A stretch of DNA of 64,000 bases, from positions 1 through 64,000 of the forward strand of contig NZ_PDKS01000002.1 in assembly GCF_002933335.1 (NCBI RefSeq), read 5' to 3'. Numbering within the stretch: the stretch's first letter is position 1; each line of letters starts with the position of its first letter. The notes beneath the pieces are model-generated. The model searched no databases. It saw nothing but the letters and a program-made list of their open reading frames with translations, and was not told the DNA's origin. The position numbers and the translations under genes are program-made. The DNA comes from Candidatus Pantoea edessiphila. GTDB taxonomy: Bacteria; Pseudomonadota; Gammaproteobacteria; Enterobacterales; Enterobacteriaceae. Of the stretch, positions 1-10,510 are shown piece after piece.

Positions 1-130
1 TATTTCTACAGATTAAATCACGTAATAAACTCACGTATCTATTCAATAGATATTTATAACATACATTTAAAATGTTAATGCTAAATCTATGAATACCTAC
101 ACAGATTGTCTGATAAATTGTTAAAGAGCT
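1..130 (-). other. 16S rRNA operon leader with boxA (rRNA gene lies outside the window)
   Basis: Read on the minus strand, positions 129 to 99 match, from memory, the E. coli rrn leader upstream of 16S rRNA. The match includes boxA GCTCTTTAACA at 129-119, the NusB/S10 antitermination site, and the sequence after it. A second weaker match, around minus-strand positions 40 to 1, resembles the part of the leader just before mature 16S rRNA. The 16S gene should therefore begin shortly left of base 1 and be transcribed leftward. This agrees with synteny, because E. coli rrnH lies beyond proS in the same relative direction. No mature rRNA sequence is in the window. Confidence 0.85.
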
Positions 131-135
131 TTGCT

Positions 136-164
136 ATGTTAGCTTGTTTAAAGTTATTAGTCAA
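136..164 (-). promoter_or_regulatory. Sigma-70 type promoter of the leftward rRNA operon
   Basis: On the minus strand a -35 box TTGACT (164-159) and a -10 box TAACAT (141-136) are separated by exactly 17 bases. As remembered, E. coli rrn P2 promoters also carry TTGACT at -35. Transcription would start near 130, so boxA would sit at the extreme 5' end of the transcript, much closer than in E. coli. A further upstream P1 promoter is not obvious. The assignment rests on hexamers, spacing and position. Confidence 0.65.
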
Positions 165-190
165 TCTTTAATTTTAATATTACTAATATC

Positions 191-219
191 TTGACTTAAT
201 TATTTATTATTATTAACAT
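191..219 (+). promoter_or_regulatory. Candidate rightward promoter facing proS
   Basis: A -35 box TTGACT (191-196) and a -10 box TAACAT (214-219) are spaced by 17 bases, the same hexamers and spacing as the rRNA promoter on the other strand. A start near 226 would leave about 330 bases of untranslated leader before proS. In DNA this AT-rich a chance match is possible, but proS needs a promoter in this interval. Confidence 0.4.
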
Positions 220-552
220 GATTTACCTTAGCTTAATATTAAATGCATATATCAAATAAATACTATCTTTTATTTTGATAGATTAATATAATGGATTAGC
301 TAATTTACATAGTTAATTATATTTTAGTATTTTTATGTATTACTATTATAAAAAAATTAGATATAGCTGAAAAATATAAATATTATATTTTTATATAATT
401 AAAGCTATTAACTTAAATTTATTTGAATGCATATTAAGATAATTAGTAATTTATTTATTATTTAATAATTAATGTATTTTTTACTGTAGATTATTTTATG
501 TTATGTTGTTTATATTATGTGGTATTATTAATATTTTATCCTTGGATAGTTA
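220..552. other. AT-rich spacer before proS, no gene seen
   Basis: No tRNA, no convincing open frame and no remnant of the E. coli neighbours (trmO, rcsF, metNIQ, gmhB) was recognised. A small hairpin, CTATC with GATAG around a nine-base loop, lies at about 263-281. The ribosome binding site before proS is weak (TTGGA a few bases upstream of its ATG). Confidence 0.5.
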
Positions 553-2271
553 ATGTTCACTAGTAAATACTTGTTGTCTACAAACAAAAAAAATTCTTCA
601 GATAATGAAATAATTAGTTATCAATTAATGTTACGTGCAGGAATCATTCGTAAATTGTCCTCAGGTTTATACATTTGGTTGCCTACTGGTATTCGCATAT
701 TAAAAAAAATTGAAAATATAATACGCAAAGAGATGAATTCAATAGGAGCGTTAGAAATTTTAATGCCAATAGTACAACCTGCTGATTTATGGAAAAAGAG
801 CAATAGATGGGAAAAATACGGTCCAGAATTACTTAAGATAAAAGATCGTCATAATCGTTTATGTGTTCTCGGCCCTACACATGAAGAAGTGATCACTGAT
901 CTAATTAGTAATGAATTACACTCATATAAACAATTACCTCTGAATTTATATCAAATACAAACTAAATTTAGGGATGAGATACGTTCTAGATTTGGCGTTA
1001 TTAGATCTCGTGAATTTATTATGAAAGATGCTTATTCTTTTCATCTATGTCAGGATTCATTAGAAAAAACATATGATGTTATGTACACTTCTTATTGTAA
1101 AATATTTAATCAAATGAGATTAAATTTTCGTGTGGTACAAGCAGATACTGGATCTATAGGTGGTAATATTTCACATGAATTTCAAGTAATAGCAAATAAT
1201 GGTGAAAATCGTATAGTTTTTTCAGATAAATCTATTTATGCTTCTAATATAGATTGTGCAGAAGTGTATATACCAAAAGATAAACTTGCTTTACCAACAC
1301 AACAATTGTTAAAAATTGATATACCAAATGGGGAAAGTATTTTATATCTTATAAATTTTTTGCATATTCCGATTAAAAAAATTATTAAAACAATAATAGT
1401 TAAAGCAAAAAAAGAAAGCGGATATAAATTTTTTGCATTATTAATTCGTGCAGATCATGAAATAAATGAAAAAAAAGTAGAAAAACTTGACTTAGTTAAT
1501 TCACCCCTAATATTTGCAAGTGAAGAAGAAATACGTTTTATTACAGGAACAGAACCAAAATCAATTGGACCAATAGATTTAAAAATACCAATAATTGTAG
1601 ATCATACTGTATCAAACATGAGCGATTTTACTGCAGGCGCTAATGTTGATGGCAAATATTACACTGGAATCAATTGGGGTAGGGATTTACAATTAACTAA
1701 TATTGCTGATATTCGTAACGTAGTTTCGGGAGACTTGAGCCCTGATGGACAAGGCATATTACATGTTACACATAGCATAGAAATAGGACACATCTTTCAA
1801 TTAGGAACTAAGTATTCTGATATAATAAAAGCATGCGTACAAACAGAAGATTGTACTAACAAAAATATATTAATGGGATGTTACGGTATTGGTGTAACAC
1901 GTATTATCGCTGCAGTAATTGAACAAAATCATGATAAATATGGAATTATATGGCCTACTTCATTATCACCTTTTGAAATGGCGATTATCCCAATTAACAT
2001 GTATTCTTCTACTATTGTCAAAAAAACCGTTGAAAATATATACAACCAATTAATTATAAAAAAAGTTGATGTTATTTTAGATGATAGAAAAGAAACTCCA
2101 GGAGTTATGTTTGCAGATATAGAACTTATTGGAATACCATATGTTATAATAATTAGCGAAAGAAATCTTAAAAATAATGATATTGAGTACAAAGTACGTA
2201 GTACGGGTGAAAAAAAAATGATCAAATGCAATAAAATTATTGATTTTTTGTTAAATATTCTTAAAAAATAA
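553..2271 (+). CDS. proS: Prolyl-tRNA synthetase
   Basis: This class II synthetase charges tRNA-Pro in the cytoplasm. Its 572 residues equal the E. coli length. The signature GPTHEE is near residue 107, followed by the motif 2 region [17 protein letters not shown] near 140. The long bacterial editing insertion fills roughly 225-405, motif 3 ([10 protein letters not shown]) is near 445, and the C-terminal anticodon-binding domain follows. The A9 tract at 2210-2218, close to the 3' end, is still in frame. The gene converges on tilS with a 60-base spacer and no strong terminator. Confidence 0.97.
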   Translation: MFTSKYLLSTNKKNSSDNEIISYQLMLRAGIIRKLSSGLYIWLPTGIRILKKIENIIRKEMNSIGALEILMPIVQPADLWKKSNRWEKYGPELLKIKDRHNRLCVLGPTHEEVITDLISNELHSYKQLPLNLYQIQTKFRDEIRSRFGVIRSREFIMKDAYSFHLCQDSLEKTYDVMYTSYCKIFNQMRLNFRVVQADTGSIGGNISHEFQVIANNGENRIVFSDKSIYASNIDCAEVYIPKDKLALPTQQLLKIDIPNGESILYLINFLHIPIKKIIKTIIVKAKKESGYKFFALLIRADHEINEKKVEKLDLVNSPLIFASEEEIRFITGTEPKSIGPIDLKIPIIVDHTVSNMSDFTAGANVDGKYYTGINWGRDLQLTNIADIRNVVSGDLSPDGQGILHVTHSIEIGHIFQLGTKYSDIIKACVQTEDCTNKNILMGCYGIGVTRIIAAVIEQNHDKYGIIWPTSLSPFEMAIIPINMYSSTIVKKTVENIYNQLIIKKVDVILDDRKETPGVMFADIELIGIPYVIIISERNLKNNDIEYKVRSTGEKKMIKCNKIIDFLLNILKK

Positions 2272-2331
2272 AAAGCTATCATATTTAGTAATATATTAAA
2301 TTAAAATAATAGATATTTTTTATCTTTGTGT

Positions 2332-3651
2332 TTATTTTTTATTCCATAATACTTGCCAACCATATTTGTTATTTGGAATTAATCCGTCATTTGTAATGAA
2401 TAGATTTACTGCGGATATAAGGTTGTCATTATAATATATCAAAGGAATACGATTACGTTCCCAGGGTGGAATATTAAATTTCTGCCATATTTTTTTTATT
2501 TTTAATTTGTTTTTATAGCCAACCAAATAAAAATCACCTCTAGCATAAAATTGAATACTAACTAATTCATGAGACATTGGTAGACGTAATGAATTATTAT
2601 TATAATCAGCTTGAAGAAAACCTAATTTCTCTGGCAATAAGAGAATATTATTTATATTAGGCCATATCATTTTAATGTTTTTTATAGATGATTTAATAAT
2701 TGGTAGACAATAAAGATAATGGCAATATCTACGTATTTCATATCTACCTATTTGTAAGCATGGTTTAGCATCAGTACCTAAAATTATTTTATGATAAATT
2801 AGTTTTAATAACTTGTAAGATGGCATTAACTCCCCTCTTCGGGAAATCCATCTTCTTAATAATGCATAAATTTTTATATTGCTCATTTTCAATAGAGGTA
2901 TTAAATATAAACTTCCATTATTTTGTATAAGATTATTAAGTTGGTTTAATAACAATTCATCAATTAAACGTTCTTGTTCCTTGCATAGTAAACAACTTCT
3001 TGATACAGTTTTTGTAAAATTAGGCCATTTATAAAGTATTTTAGGCAATACAGAATGACGTAAAAAATTACGATCGAAATTTATATTGCTATTACTATCA
3101 TCTTCTATCCATGTAAGATCATGTTTTTTTGCATACTCTTCTATTGATTTACGTGAAAATTCTAAAAAAGGCCTTAATATTTTATTTTTTCCAACTACAA
3201 TTGATGAATGTATAGCAGATAATCCAGCCGGACCACTGCCACGTTTAAGAGCGAGTAGTAATGTTTCACATTGATCATCAAGATGATGAGCAGTTAGTAA
3301 TACTTCTTGATTTTGCAAAGATGATATTAAGGCATTATACCGTTCTTTACGAGCATTAGCTTCTATCCCTTGTTTAGGGTTTTTTTTAATTTTAACGTTC
3401 AATATTCTACAATCTATTTCCCATTTAAAACATATTTCTCTACAATGATTGGCCCAATTATTTGAGTTTTCATTTAATGAATGGTTTACATGTATAGCGC
3501 GTATATTAGATTCAGGATATTTTTTTGTGCATAAATATAAACAATGTAGAAGTACAGTAGAATCAAGTCCTCCACTAAATGCTAACACTATTTTAGAATT
3601 TTTTTTAAGTAAGGAAACAATATTTTCAAAAAACATAGATGGATAACTCAT
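2332..3651 (-). CDS. tilS: tRNA(Ile)-lysidine synthase
   Basis: The enzyme modifies the CAU-anticodon wobble cytidine of tRNA-Ile2 to lysidine, which makes it read AUA. That codon is heavily used in an AT-rich genome. The ATP-pyrophosphatase P-loop SGGLDST lies near the N-terminus, followed by the LTAHHLDDQCETLLL segment and the TilS substrate-binding region. The first ATG is at 3651, giving 439 residues against about 432 in E. coli. A TTG ten codons upstream (3681) is a possible alternative. Neither has a good Shine-Dalgarno sequence. Confidence 0.95.
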   Translation of the reverse strand: MSYPSMFFENIVSLLKKNSKIVLAFSGGLDSTVLLHCLYLCTKKYPESNIRAIHVNHSLNENSNNWANHCREICFKWEIDCRILNVKIKKNPKQGIEANARKERYNALISSLQNQEVLLTAHHLDDQCETLLLALKRGSGPAGLSAIHSSIVVGKNKILRPFLEFSRKSIEEYAKKHDLTWIEDDSNSNINFDRNFLRHSVLPKILYKWPNFTKTVSRSCLLCKEQERLIDELLLNQLNNLIQNNGSLYLIPLLKMSNIKIYALLRRWISRRGELMPSYKLLKLIYHKIILGTDAKPCLQIGRYEIRRYCHYLYCLPIIKSSIKNIKMIWPNINNILLLPEKLGFLQADYNNNSLRLPMSHELVSIQFYARGDFYLVGYKNKLKIKKIWQKFNIPPWERNRIPLIYYNDNLISAVNLFITNDGLIPNNKYGWQVLWNKK

Positions 3652-3768
3652 TATTTTTGTCAATAACAATGGTTTTATCAAATTGAAACCAATGAAATTT
3701 TAGAGTAATTATATCGTGCATTAATCAAATAGCTTTTAAATAATATATTAATTTAATATGTGTTTAAA

Positions 3769-4724
3769 TCAGTTATATCCATAATTCATTAAACGTTGAT
3801 AACGATTGCTTATTATTCTATCAATGCTCAATTTGTCTAAATATTCTAAATCTATTAGCAATTGTCTTTTAAGGTAGTAAGCTATTTTAAATAAATTTCG
3901 ATGTGCTCCTCCTAATGGTTCGCTAATAATACTATCTATTAATTTGAGTTCTTTTAAGTGATTAGCAGTAATACTCATAACTTCTGCTGCTAATGGTGCT
4001 TTATTAATGTTTTTCCATAAAATAGAGGCACAACCCTCCGGTGATATAACTGAATATGTACTATATTCTAACATGTTTACTTTATCACCAATACCAATAG
4101 CTAATGCACCACCAGAACCTCCTTCACCTATAATATTACATATAATTGGTACTTTTAAAATTGACATTGAACGCAAATTATTTGCAATAGCTTCACATTG
4201 ACCTCGCTTCTCAGCACTTACTCCTGGATATGCACCTGGAGTATCTATAAAAGTAATAACAGGCATCTTGAATTTTTCTGCCATTTTCATCAATCGTAAA
4301 GCTTTACGGTAACCTTCAGGCGCAGGCATTCCAAAATTACGAATTATTTTTTCTTTAATTTCTCGACCTTTCTGATGCCCAATTATCATAACTGGACGTT
4401 TATTTAAACGAGAAATACCGCCAATAATTGATTTATCATCAGCGTATAAACGATCACCTGATAGTTCATCAAAATCATCAAATATATTACAAATATAATC
4501 ATAAGTATAAGGTCTTAAGGGATGCCTCGATAATTGTAATATTTGCCATGAATTTAAGTTTGCAAAAATTTTACGAGTTAAATTAATACTTTTTTTTTTA
4601 AATTTTTAATTTCTTCATCAATATTTATGCCTTTATCATACAAATAATTAATTGAGCTTAGTGAATTTATCTTTGCCTCTAGTTCTACTATTGGTTGTTC
4701 AAAGTCTAAATATTTAGGATCCAT
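3769..4724 (-). CDS. accA: Acetyl-CoA carboxylase carboxyltransferase alpha subunit, frameshifted at an A10 tract
   Basis: With AccD, AccA forms the carboxyltransferase that makes malonyl-CoA for fatty acid synthesis. The full product is recognisable from [19 protein letters not shown] at 4724 to [11 protein letters not shown] at 3772, but in two frames. The coding strand has ten A at 4599-4590, around codons 42-45, where eleven are needed. Read literally, translation stops after about 48 residues. With one A added the protein is 318 residues against 319 in E. coli, with no other disruption. The downstream part alone is open from 4389 (206 residues). Conservation on both sides suggests a functional gene rescued by slippage, or a sequencing error. 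The start is 12 bases after the dnaE stop. Confidence 0.9.
4590..4599 (-). other. A10 slippery homopolymer in accA
   Basis: Ten consecutive A on the coding (minus) strand lie exactly at the frame break in accA. Long A tracts allow polymerase slippage, so a share of transcripts would carry eleven A and restore the frame. Such rescue has been described in insect endosymbionts. It is inferred here, not shown. Confidence 0.75.
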
Positions 4725-4736
4725 AATGTACCTGTT

Positions 4737-7700
4737 TTAATTGAACTCAAATTCTATATAGCTATTTCCTAATAGCAACTGTAATTCATTAATTATATTT
4801 CCATCAAGAGAAATTAACCAATTTTTATTAAATATTAATTTTGATTGCATATCTTTTTTATTTACATAAATATTTACGGGAATTGCTCCTAAATTGCTAT
4901 GATTCATTAATTTACTAATCTGATCTAATAATTTACTGTCATATTGAATTCCTGTAATAATTATAGACAATGCACGTACATATTTTAATCGTGCTTGTTG
5001 TATATCCATGATTTCTTGAGCAATTAATTTGACATTAATACCAAAATTATCGATCTTAGTTTGTCCTTTAACTATTAAAATATTATCTTTTTTTAATAAT
5101 GATTGATACTTTTCTAATATTTCTGTGTAAACGATTACTTCTAATCTACCTGTACTGTCATCTAATGTACAAATAGCTAAGCGATTTCTGCTTTTAGTTA
5201 TCATGATTTTTATATCAATTGCCATTCCTACGGCAGAAATTATCCTGCCATTTTGCATTAAATTAGCATCTTTTAAACTAATTCCATTAGAGTAATAATT
5301 AATTTCTTTTAAATAATATTTTATAGGATGACCAGTAAGATATAAACCAAGAGATTCTTTTTCTGCATCAAGTTGTTTTTTTTCAGACCATGGCGCAACA
5401 TTTTTATAATATCTTTTCACTTGTTCTTTTTGATTATTGTCAACTCCGAACATATCAAACTGTCCGGATTCTTGTATATGAGTACTTTGATGTGCAAATT
5501 TAAATGCTTTATCAATTGAACTTATCATTGAAGCACGATTACAATCTAAGCAATCTAGAGCACCAGACATGATTAATTTTTCTATTACTCTACGATTTAT
5601 TTTTTTCATAATAACAACCTTACAAAAATCAAAAAAATTTTTAAAACAACCTTCTTTATTTCTTATATCAATAATCATTTGAATGTGTATTTTACCTAAA
5701 CCCTTAATTGCACCCATTCCATACAAAATTTCTTTTTCTTTGCTAATAAATTCATATAAACTAAGATTTATATCTGGTGGCAGTACCTTGATATTCATGC
5801 GAAAACATTCATCTATTAATTCAACAATTTTTTCCGTGTTATCAATATCTGCAGTCATAGCTGCTGCCATAAACTCAACAGGATAATGAGATTTTAACCA
5901 TAATGTTTGGTATGATATTAAAGCATATGCAGTAGAGTGAGATTTATTAAAACCATATCCAGCAAATTTTTCTAATAAATCAAATATTTTTGTTGCTAAT
6001 ATGACATTAACACCTAATTTTTGCGCACCTTTTATGAAAAAAGATCTTTGATGAGCCATTTCTTCGGGATTTTTTTTACTCATTGCTCGACGTAATATAT
6101 CTGCTTTACCAGGAGTATAACCAGCAAGTACTTGAGCTATCTGCATAACTTGTTCTTGGTAAAGAATAATACCGTAAGTAGATTCTAGTATCGGTTTTAA
6201 AATGTTATGCTGCCAATTAATATCAGGATATGATATAATTTCTCTTCCATGTTTTCTATTAATAAAATTATCTACCATACCAGATTTTAATGGTCCTGGG
6301 CGAAATAGTGCTACTAAAGCAATTATATCTTCAAAACGATCTGGTTTTAACCTCTTAATTAAATCTTTTATACCTCGAGATTCAAGTTGAAATATAGCAG
6401 TAGTCTCTGCACTTTGTAACATATCAAAACTTACTTTATCTTTTAGTGATATTTCATTAATATTAACCAATGGTTTTTCTTGTTTGAGATTCTGAATATT
6501 TACCATTTTTATTGCCGAATTTATTATTGTAAGCGTTTTTAATCCTAAAAAGTCAAATTTAACTAATCCAATATATTCTACATCATTTTTATCAAATTGC
6601 GTAACTTGATTAGCACCATTTTCATCGCAATAAATAGGAGTAAAGTCAGAAATTTTAGTTGGGGAAATAACTACACCGCCAGCATGTTTTCCTATACTAC
6701 GTATAATTCCTTCCAATTTTATTGCTGTATCTATAAGTATTTTAGTATCATCATCTGTTTGATAAAGGTCTAATAATCTCTTTTCATTTAAAAATGCTTT
6801 TTTCAATGTCATTCCTATATCAGAAGGGATTAATTTCGCAATTCTATCTATAAAACCATAAGGATATCCTAATACCCGCCCCACATCTCTAATAACCGCT
6901 TTAGCTGCCATCGTTCCAAAAGTAATAATTTGTGAAACTGCATCTTTACCATATATTTCATTGACATGATTGATTACTTTATCTCTATTATTCATACAAA
7001 AATCAATATCAAAATCAGGCATTGATATGCGCTCTGAATTCAAGAACCTCTCAAACAAAAGATCAAATTTTATAGGATCGATATCTGTAATGTTAAGTAC
7101 GTAAGCTACTAAAGATCCAGCACCAGAACCACGTCCAGGACCTACTGGTATATTATTATCTTTTGCCCATTGAATAAATTCCATAACTATTAAAAAATAG
7201 CTCGGGAAACCCATTTGGTTTATCGTATCAAGTTCAAATTTTAGACGCTTGTAATATTGAACTTTTTTGTTAGTAAAATCTATTGGGTCTTTAAAAAGAT
7301 TTGTAAGTTTATTATCAAGTCCTACTTTTGATTTCTTGATTAAAAAATCTTTTGGACTTATATTTCCTGTAGGGAATTTTGGCAAAAAATGCTTTCCTAA
7401 TTCTAAAGTAACATTACATCTTTTTGCTATTTCTACACTATTCTTCAATGCTTCTGGTATATCAGAAAACAGATTACACATTTCATCTTCACTACGCATA
7501 TATTGTTGCGAACTATAATTGCAAGGACGTTTATCATCATTAATACTCCAACCATTATGTATAGCTACTCTAATTTCATGCGCATAAAAGTCTTGTTGAT
7601 TAACAAAACAGACTTCATTAGTAGCTAGTACAGGAAGCTGTTCATTAATAGATAAATTTACTGCTGCATTTAAGTAATTTTCTTCATCTGGCCGACCTGT

Positions 7701-8216
7701 CCTTATTAATTCTAAGTAATAACGATTAGCAAAATGTTTTTTATAAAAATCCAGACATTTTGTTACTAATGCATTGTTATTTAATAGCAAGCTACAGCCA
7801 ATATCACCTAGACGTCCACCAGAAAGAATAATTAATCCTTCTTTTAATTCACCTAACCAATCTAAATCTATAGTTGGTCCAGCAATTCCATATCCTCTCT
7901 TATAAGCACGAGAAATAAGTAAAATTAAATTATTGTAACCAATATTACTAGAAGCTAAAATGGTAATTTTAGTCAATTTATTGCCAAATAATTTGTTTTT
8001 AACATTAAAATCTGAACCAATAATTGGTTTTATACCAATATCATGAGATTTAGAATAAAATTGTACTAATCCAAATAGATTTGTAAAATCAGTAATAGCA
8101 ATAGAAGGCATGCCTAACAAATAGGCATTTTTTACTAAAGAGTTAATTGTTATCAATCCATCAATAATAGAGTAATCACTATGAACACGTAGATGTATAA
8201 AGCGTGGTATATTCAT
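4737..8216 (-). CDS. dnaE: DNA polymerase III alpha subunit
   Basis: This is the replicative polymerase of the DNA polymerase III holoenzyme, 1159 residues against 1160 in E. coli. The N-terminal PHP domain begins HLRVHSDYS. The catalytic aspartates lie in PDFDIDF near residue 400, with the third in the FDFLGL segment near 555. A beta-clamp-binding motif of the QxxMF type (QFDMF) is near 920, followed by the OB fold and tau-binding C-terminus. The complete length indicates full replicative function. It heads a leftward pair with accA. Confidence 0.98.
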   Translation of the reverse strand: MNIPRFIHLRVHSDYSIIDGLITINSLVKNAYLLGMPSIAITDFTNLFGLVQFYSKSHDIGIKPIIGSDFNVKNKLFGNKLTKITILASSNIGYNNLILLISRAYKRGYGIAGPTIDLDWLGELKEGLIILSGGRLGDIGCSLLLNNNALVTKCLDFYKKHFANRYYLELIRTGRPDEENYLNAAVNLSINEQLPVLATNEVCFVNQQDFYAHEIRVAIHNGWSINDDKRPCNYSSQQYMRSEDEMCNLFSDIPEALKNSVEIAKRCNVTLELGKHFLPKFPTGNISPKDFLIKKSKVGLDNKLTNLFKDPIDFTNKKVQYYKRLKFELDTINQMGFPSYFLIVMEFIQWAKDNNIPVGPGRGSGAGSLVAYVLNITDIDPIKFDLLFERFLNSERISMPDFDIDFCMNNRDKVINHVNEIYGKDAVSQIITFGTMAAKAVIRDVGRVLGYPYGFIDRIAKLIPSDIGMTLKKAFLNEKRLLDLYQTDDDTKILIDTAIKLEGIIRSIGKHAGGVVISPTKISDFTPIYCDENGANQVTQFDKNDVEYIGLVKFDFLGLKTLTIINSAIKMVNIQNLKQEKPLVNINEISLKDKVSFDMLQSAETTAIFQLESRGIKDLIKRLKPDRFEDIIALVALFRPGPLKSGMVDNFINRKHGREIISYPDINWQHNILKPILESTYGIILYQEQVMQIAQVLAGYTPGKADILRRAMSKKNPEEMAHQRSFFIKGAQKLGVNVILATKIFDLLEKFAGYGFNKSHSTAYALISYQTLWLKSHYPVEFMAAAMTADIDNTEKIVELIDECFRMNIKVLPPDINLSLYEFISKEKEILYGMGAIKGLGKIHIQMIIDIRNKEGCFKNFFDFCKVVIMKKINRRVIEKLIMSGALDCLDCNRASMISSIDKAFKFAHQSTHIQESGQFDMFGVDNNQKEQVKRYYKNVAPWSEKKQLDAEKESLGLYLTGHPIKYYLKEINYYSNGISLKDANLMQNGRIISAVGMAIDIKIMITKSRNRLAICTLDDSTGRLEVIVYTEILEKYQSLLKKDNILIVKGQTKIDNFGINVKLIAQEIMDIQQARLKYVRALSIIITGIQYDSKLLDQISKLMNHSNLGAIPVNIYVNKKDMQSKLIFNKNWLISLDGNIINELQLLLGNSYIEFEFN

Positions 8217-8245
8217 AATATTATATTAACTTTGTTTTGTTAGTA

Positions 8246-8854
8246 CTAGGTAATAGCTTTAAATACTGGTTTAAAGCTAAGCCGATGATATGGCGTAACT
8301 CCATATTTTTTTAAATTTTTGATATGATTTTTAGTAGGGTAACCTTTATGTTGTGCAAAACCATAATTGGGATATAATGAATCTAATATGATCATTTCTC
8401 GATCACGCGTTACCTTTGCTATAATAGAAGCAGCACTGATTTCACCAATTATATTATCACCTTTAACAATTGCTTCAATTGGAATTGATATTTTTGGATA
8501 GCTATTACCGTCTACTACAATATAATTTGGAACAATAGATAAATTATTTATAGCTCTTTTCATTGCTAGCATTGTTGCATAAAAGATATTTATCTTATCT
8601 ATTTCCTTAGGTTCTGCATAACCTATACTCCACGCCAAAGAATTTTTTATAATTTTATCATAAAGTAATATTCTTTGACGTTCTGATAATTTTTTTGAAT
8701 CAGAAAGTCCTTCTATAGTTTTAATAGGAGAAAAAATTACAGCAGCAGTTACTACTCTGCCTACTAAAGCTCCTCTTCCTACTTCATCTATACCAGCAAT
8801 TAATGTACATTTATTTTTGCAATTAAACACTCTTAAATCTGATTTTCTTTTCAT
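8246..8854 (-). CDS. rnhB: Ribonuclease HII
   Basis: RNase HII removes ribonucleotides and RNA-DNA hybrids from DNA. The acidic catalytic residues are visible in GIDEVGRG, in the DSKKLS region and in VVDGN. The product is 202 residues against about 198 in E. coli. It lies 30 bases upstream of dnaE on the same strand. In E. coli lpxB immediately precedes rnhB; here that gene is absent and a 379-base spacer stands in its place. Confidence 0.96.
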   Translation of the reverse strand: MKRKSDLRVFNCKNKCTLIAGIDEVGRGALVGRVVTAAVIFSPIKTIEGLSDSKKLSERQRILLYDKIIKNSLAWSIGYAEPKEIDKINIFYATMLAMKRAINNLSIVPNYIVVDGNSYPKISIPIEAIVKGDNIIGEISAASIIAKVTRDREMIILDSLYPNYGFAQHKGYPTKNHIKNLKKYGVTPYHRLSFKPVFKAIT

Positions 8855-9233
8855 ATATTTCAGATATAGTTTTTTAAATTTTATAATGCATAATATTATA
8901 TCATTTAAACGGATTTATTCCCTAATAAATTTATTAAAAAATCATAACAAGTTTTTATTATAATATTTTACTTACTAGTAATAATATATTCATTGCAATT
9001 TTACTACTACGATAAATTAAACAACAATCATGGTTGGATTTTATTAATAGATCTTATATATTTTATTATGAACTTTAAAATCTCATATAATTTTAGTACA
9101 GTTACTTCAATAAATTTCACATTTAATTCAATAAAAAAACATGGATCTATTATAAACTTTTAGTAAAACTATAGTTCATTTCTCAATGAGGATAAATGTA
9201 AAAGGTAATTAGAGGTAATATAAATTATATTAT
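8855..9233. other. Gene-free spacer at the former lpxA-lpxB site
   Basis: In E. coli lpxA and lpxB lie between fabZ and rnhB. Here 379 bases of AT-rich DNA separate the two survivors. I checked both strands by eye for LpxA or LpxB fragments and found none. The spacer should also hold the promoter of rnhB-dnaE-accA, but no convincing box pair stands out. Confidence 0.6.
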
Positions 9234-9680
9234 TTAATGACGAGCACATAACATGGTAGCTTCGCAAACTATTTTTTTATTAACAGTAGCTATACCTTTG
9301 AAACGAGTGATACTGCAACGTGTTTTTTCAAATTTAACCTTTATAATCATTTGGTCTCCTGGAACTACAGGAAGTTTAAAACGAGCATTTTCTATACCCG
9401 CAAAATAATAAAACTCTTTAGGTTTTAATTTACCAATGCTATTAAAAGCTAATATACCTGTCGCTTGAGCCATTGCTTCTAAAATTAGAACTCCAGGAAA
9501 AATATATTTTCCCGGGAAATGACCTTGAAAAAATGGTTCATTAATAGAAACATTTTTTATCGCTCTCAAGTATTGATGTTTTTTTATTTCTAGCACACGA
9601 TCAACTAATAGGAAGGGATATCTATGAGGTAATAATTCCAAAATATCTTCAATGTTTAGAGTATAAATTTCGGTAACCAA
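9234..9680 (-). CDS. fabZ: 3-hydroxyacyl-ACP dehydratase FabZ
   Basis: FabZ dehydrates 3-hydroxyacyl-ACP in type II fatty acid synthesis. The catalytic histidine lies in [13 protein letters not shown] and the catalytic glutamate in [12 protein letters not shown]. The product is 148 residues against 151 in E. coli. The start is TTG at 9680, with AGGA eight bases upstream; from memory the E. coli gene also starts with TTG. The gene stands alone between two deletion sites (lpxD on one side, lpxAB on the other), which suggests selective retention. Confidence 0.96.
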   Translation of the reverse strand: MVTEIYTLNIEDILELLPHRYPFLLVDRVLEIKKHQYLRAIKNVSINEPFFQGHFPGKYIFPGVLILEAMAQATGILAFNSIGKLKPKEFYYFAGIENARFKLPVVPGDQMIIKVKFEKTRCSITRFKGIATVNKKIVCEATMLCARH

Positions 9681-9916
9681 AATACTTGTCCTAATTAAAA
9701 AAAATAACTATTTGATTTAAATCCATAAAAATTAATCCTATTAAAAATTACTGTTATATCAAAGATTAGTATGACAATTCAGACCATTCATGTGTGTTAT
9801 TTACGGTTAAATATATAACAAGATATAAGCACATAATATGACTTAAATAGTCTACTATATTATGTGCAAATAATTACATTAATCAATGTATACTGTTTAT
9901 AAATTTTTAGATATAG

Positions 9917-10414
9917 TTATTTAATGTTTTTTAATACTTCCTTAGTAATATCTTTTTTGCTTAGTATATAAGCAGTAGATTTAGAATCTATTACCACATC
10001 ATAACTGTGTTTTTTTGCAATTTTTTTTATCGTATTGTGGATCTTATCCAAGATTTTATTGCGTTCTTCTATTTGACGGCGAAGTTTGTCTTTTTCGAAT
10101 TTTTGAACTTTAATTGAAAATTCATTATTTTGTTTTGTAATATCTTTTACAAGTTTTTTTCTTTCTGTAAGTTTCATAATTGATTTATTGCGATTTAACT
10201 TAGTAAACTGATCTCTTATTTTACCTTCTTGTATTTTTAGCTCATTTGCACGAATCCTAAATTCACTTTCCAATTTTTTTGAAACATTAGAATTTTGTGG
10301 TATTTTTTGTAAAAGATAATATACATTCACGACAGCAATCTTATCATAAGCCTGCAAATAATTTGAAAAAGTTAAAATAAAAATCAAATATATTAAATGA
10401 AAAAATTGTCTCAT
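9917..10414 (-). CDS. skp: Periplasmic chaperone Skp (OmpH family)
   Basis: Skp is a trimeric periplasmic holdase for unfolded outer-membrane proteins on their way to BamA. The 165-residue product has an N-terminal hydrophobic signal sequence (about residues 5-22), then KIAVVNVYYLLQKIP, typical of the family. A long, lysine- and glutamate-rich coiled-coil arm fills the middle. It follows bamA with a 96-base gap, as in E. coli. Confidence 0.93.
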   Translation of the reverse strand: MRQFFHLIYLIFILTFSNYLQAYDKIAVVNVYYLLQKIPQNSNVSKKLESEFRIRANELKIQEGKIRDQFTKLNRNKSIMKLTERKKLVKDITKQNNEFSIKVQKFEKDKLRRQIEERNKILDKIHNTIKKIAKKHSYDVVIDSKSTAYILSKKDITKEVLKNIK

Positions 10415-10510
10415 ATAGAATTACCTATAATAATTCATTATAATCAAGTTATTGGGATTACAATATTTTATTTGTCATTAACAATCTAATAATTTTTATA
10501 AACATTAATA

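Noticed and set aside
220-552. A tRNA gene between the rRNA operon and proS
   Set aside because: No TTCRA-type T loop or paired acceptor arm was found.
4390-4724. Treating accA as a short gene that starts at 4389
   Set aside because: The region upstream encodes the normal AccA N-terminus in another frame, so the short frame is the 3' part of a frameshifted gene.
8855-9233. A possible lpxA or lpxB remnant
   Set aside because: No hexapeptide repeat or LpxB motif is readable on either strand.
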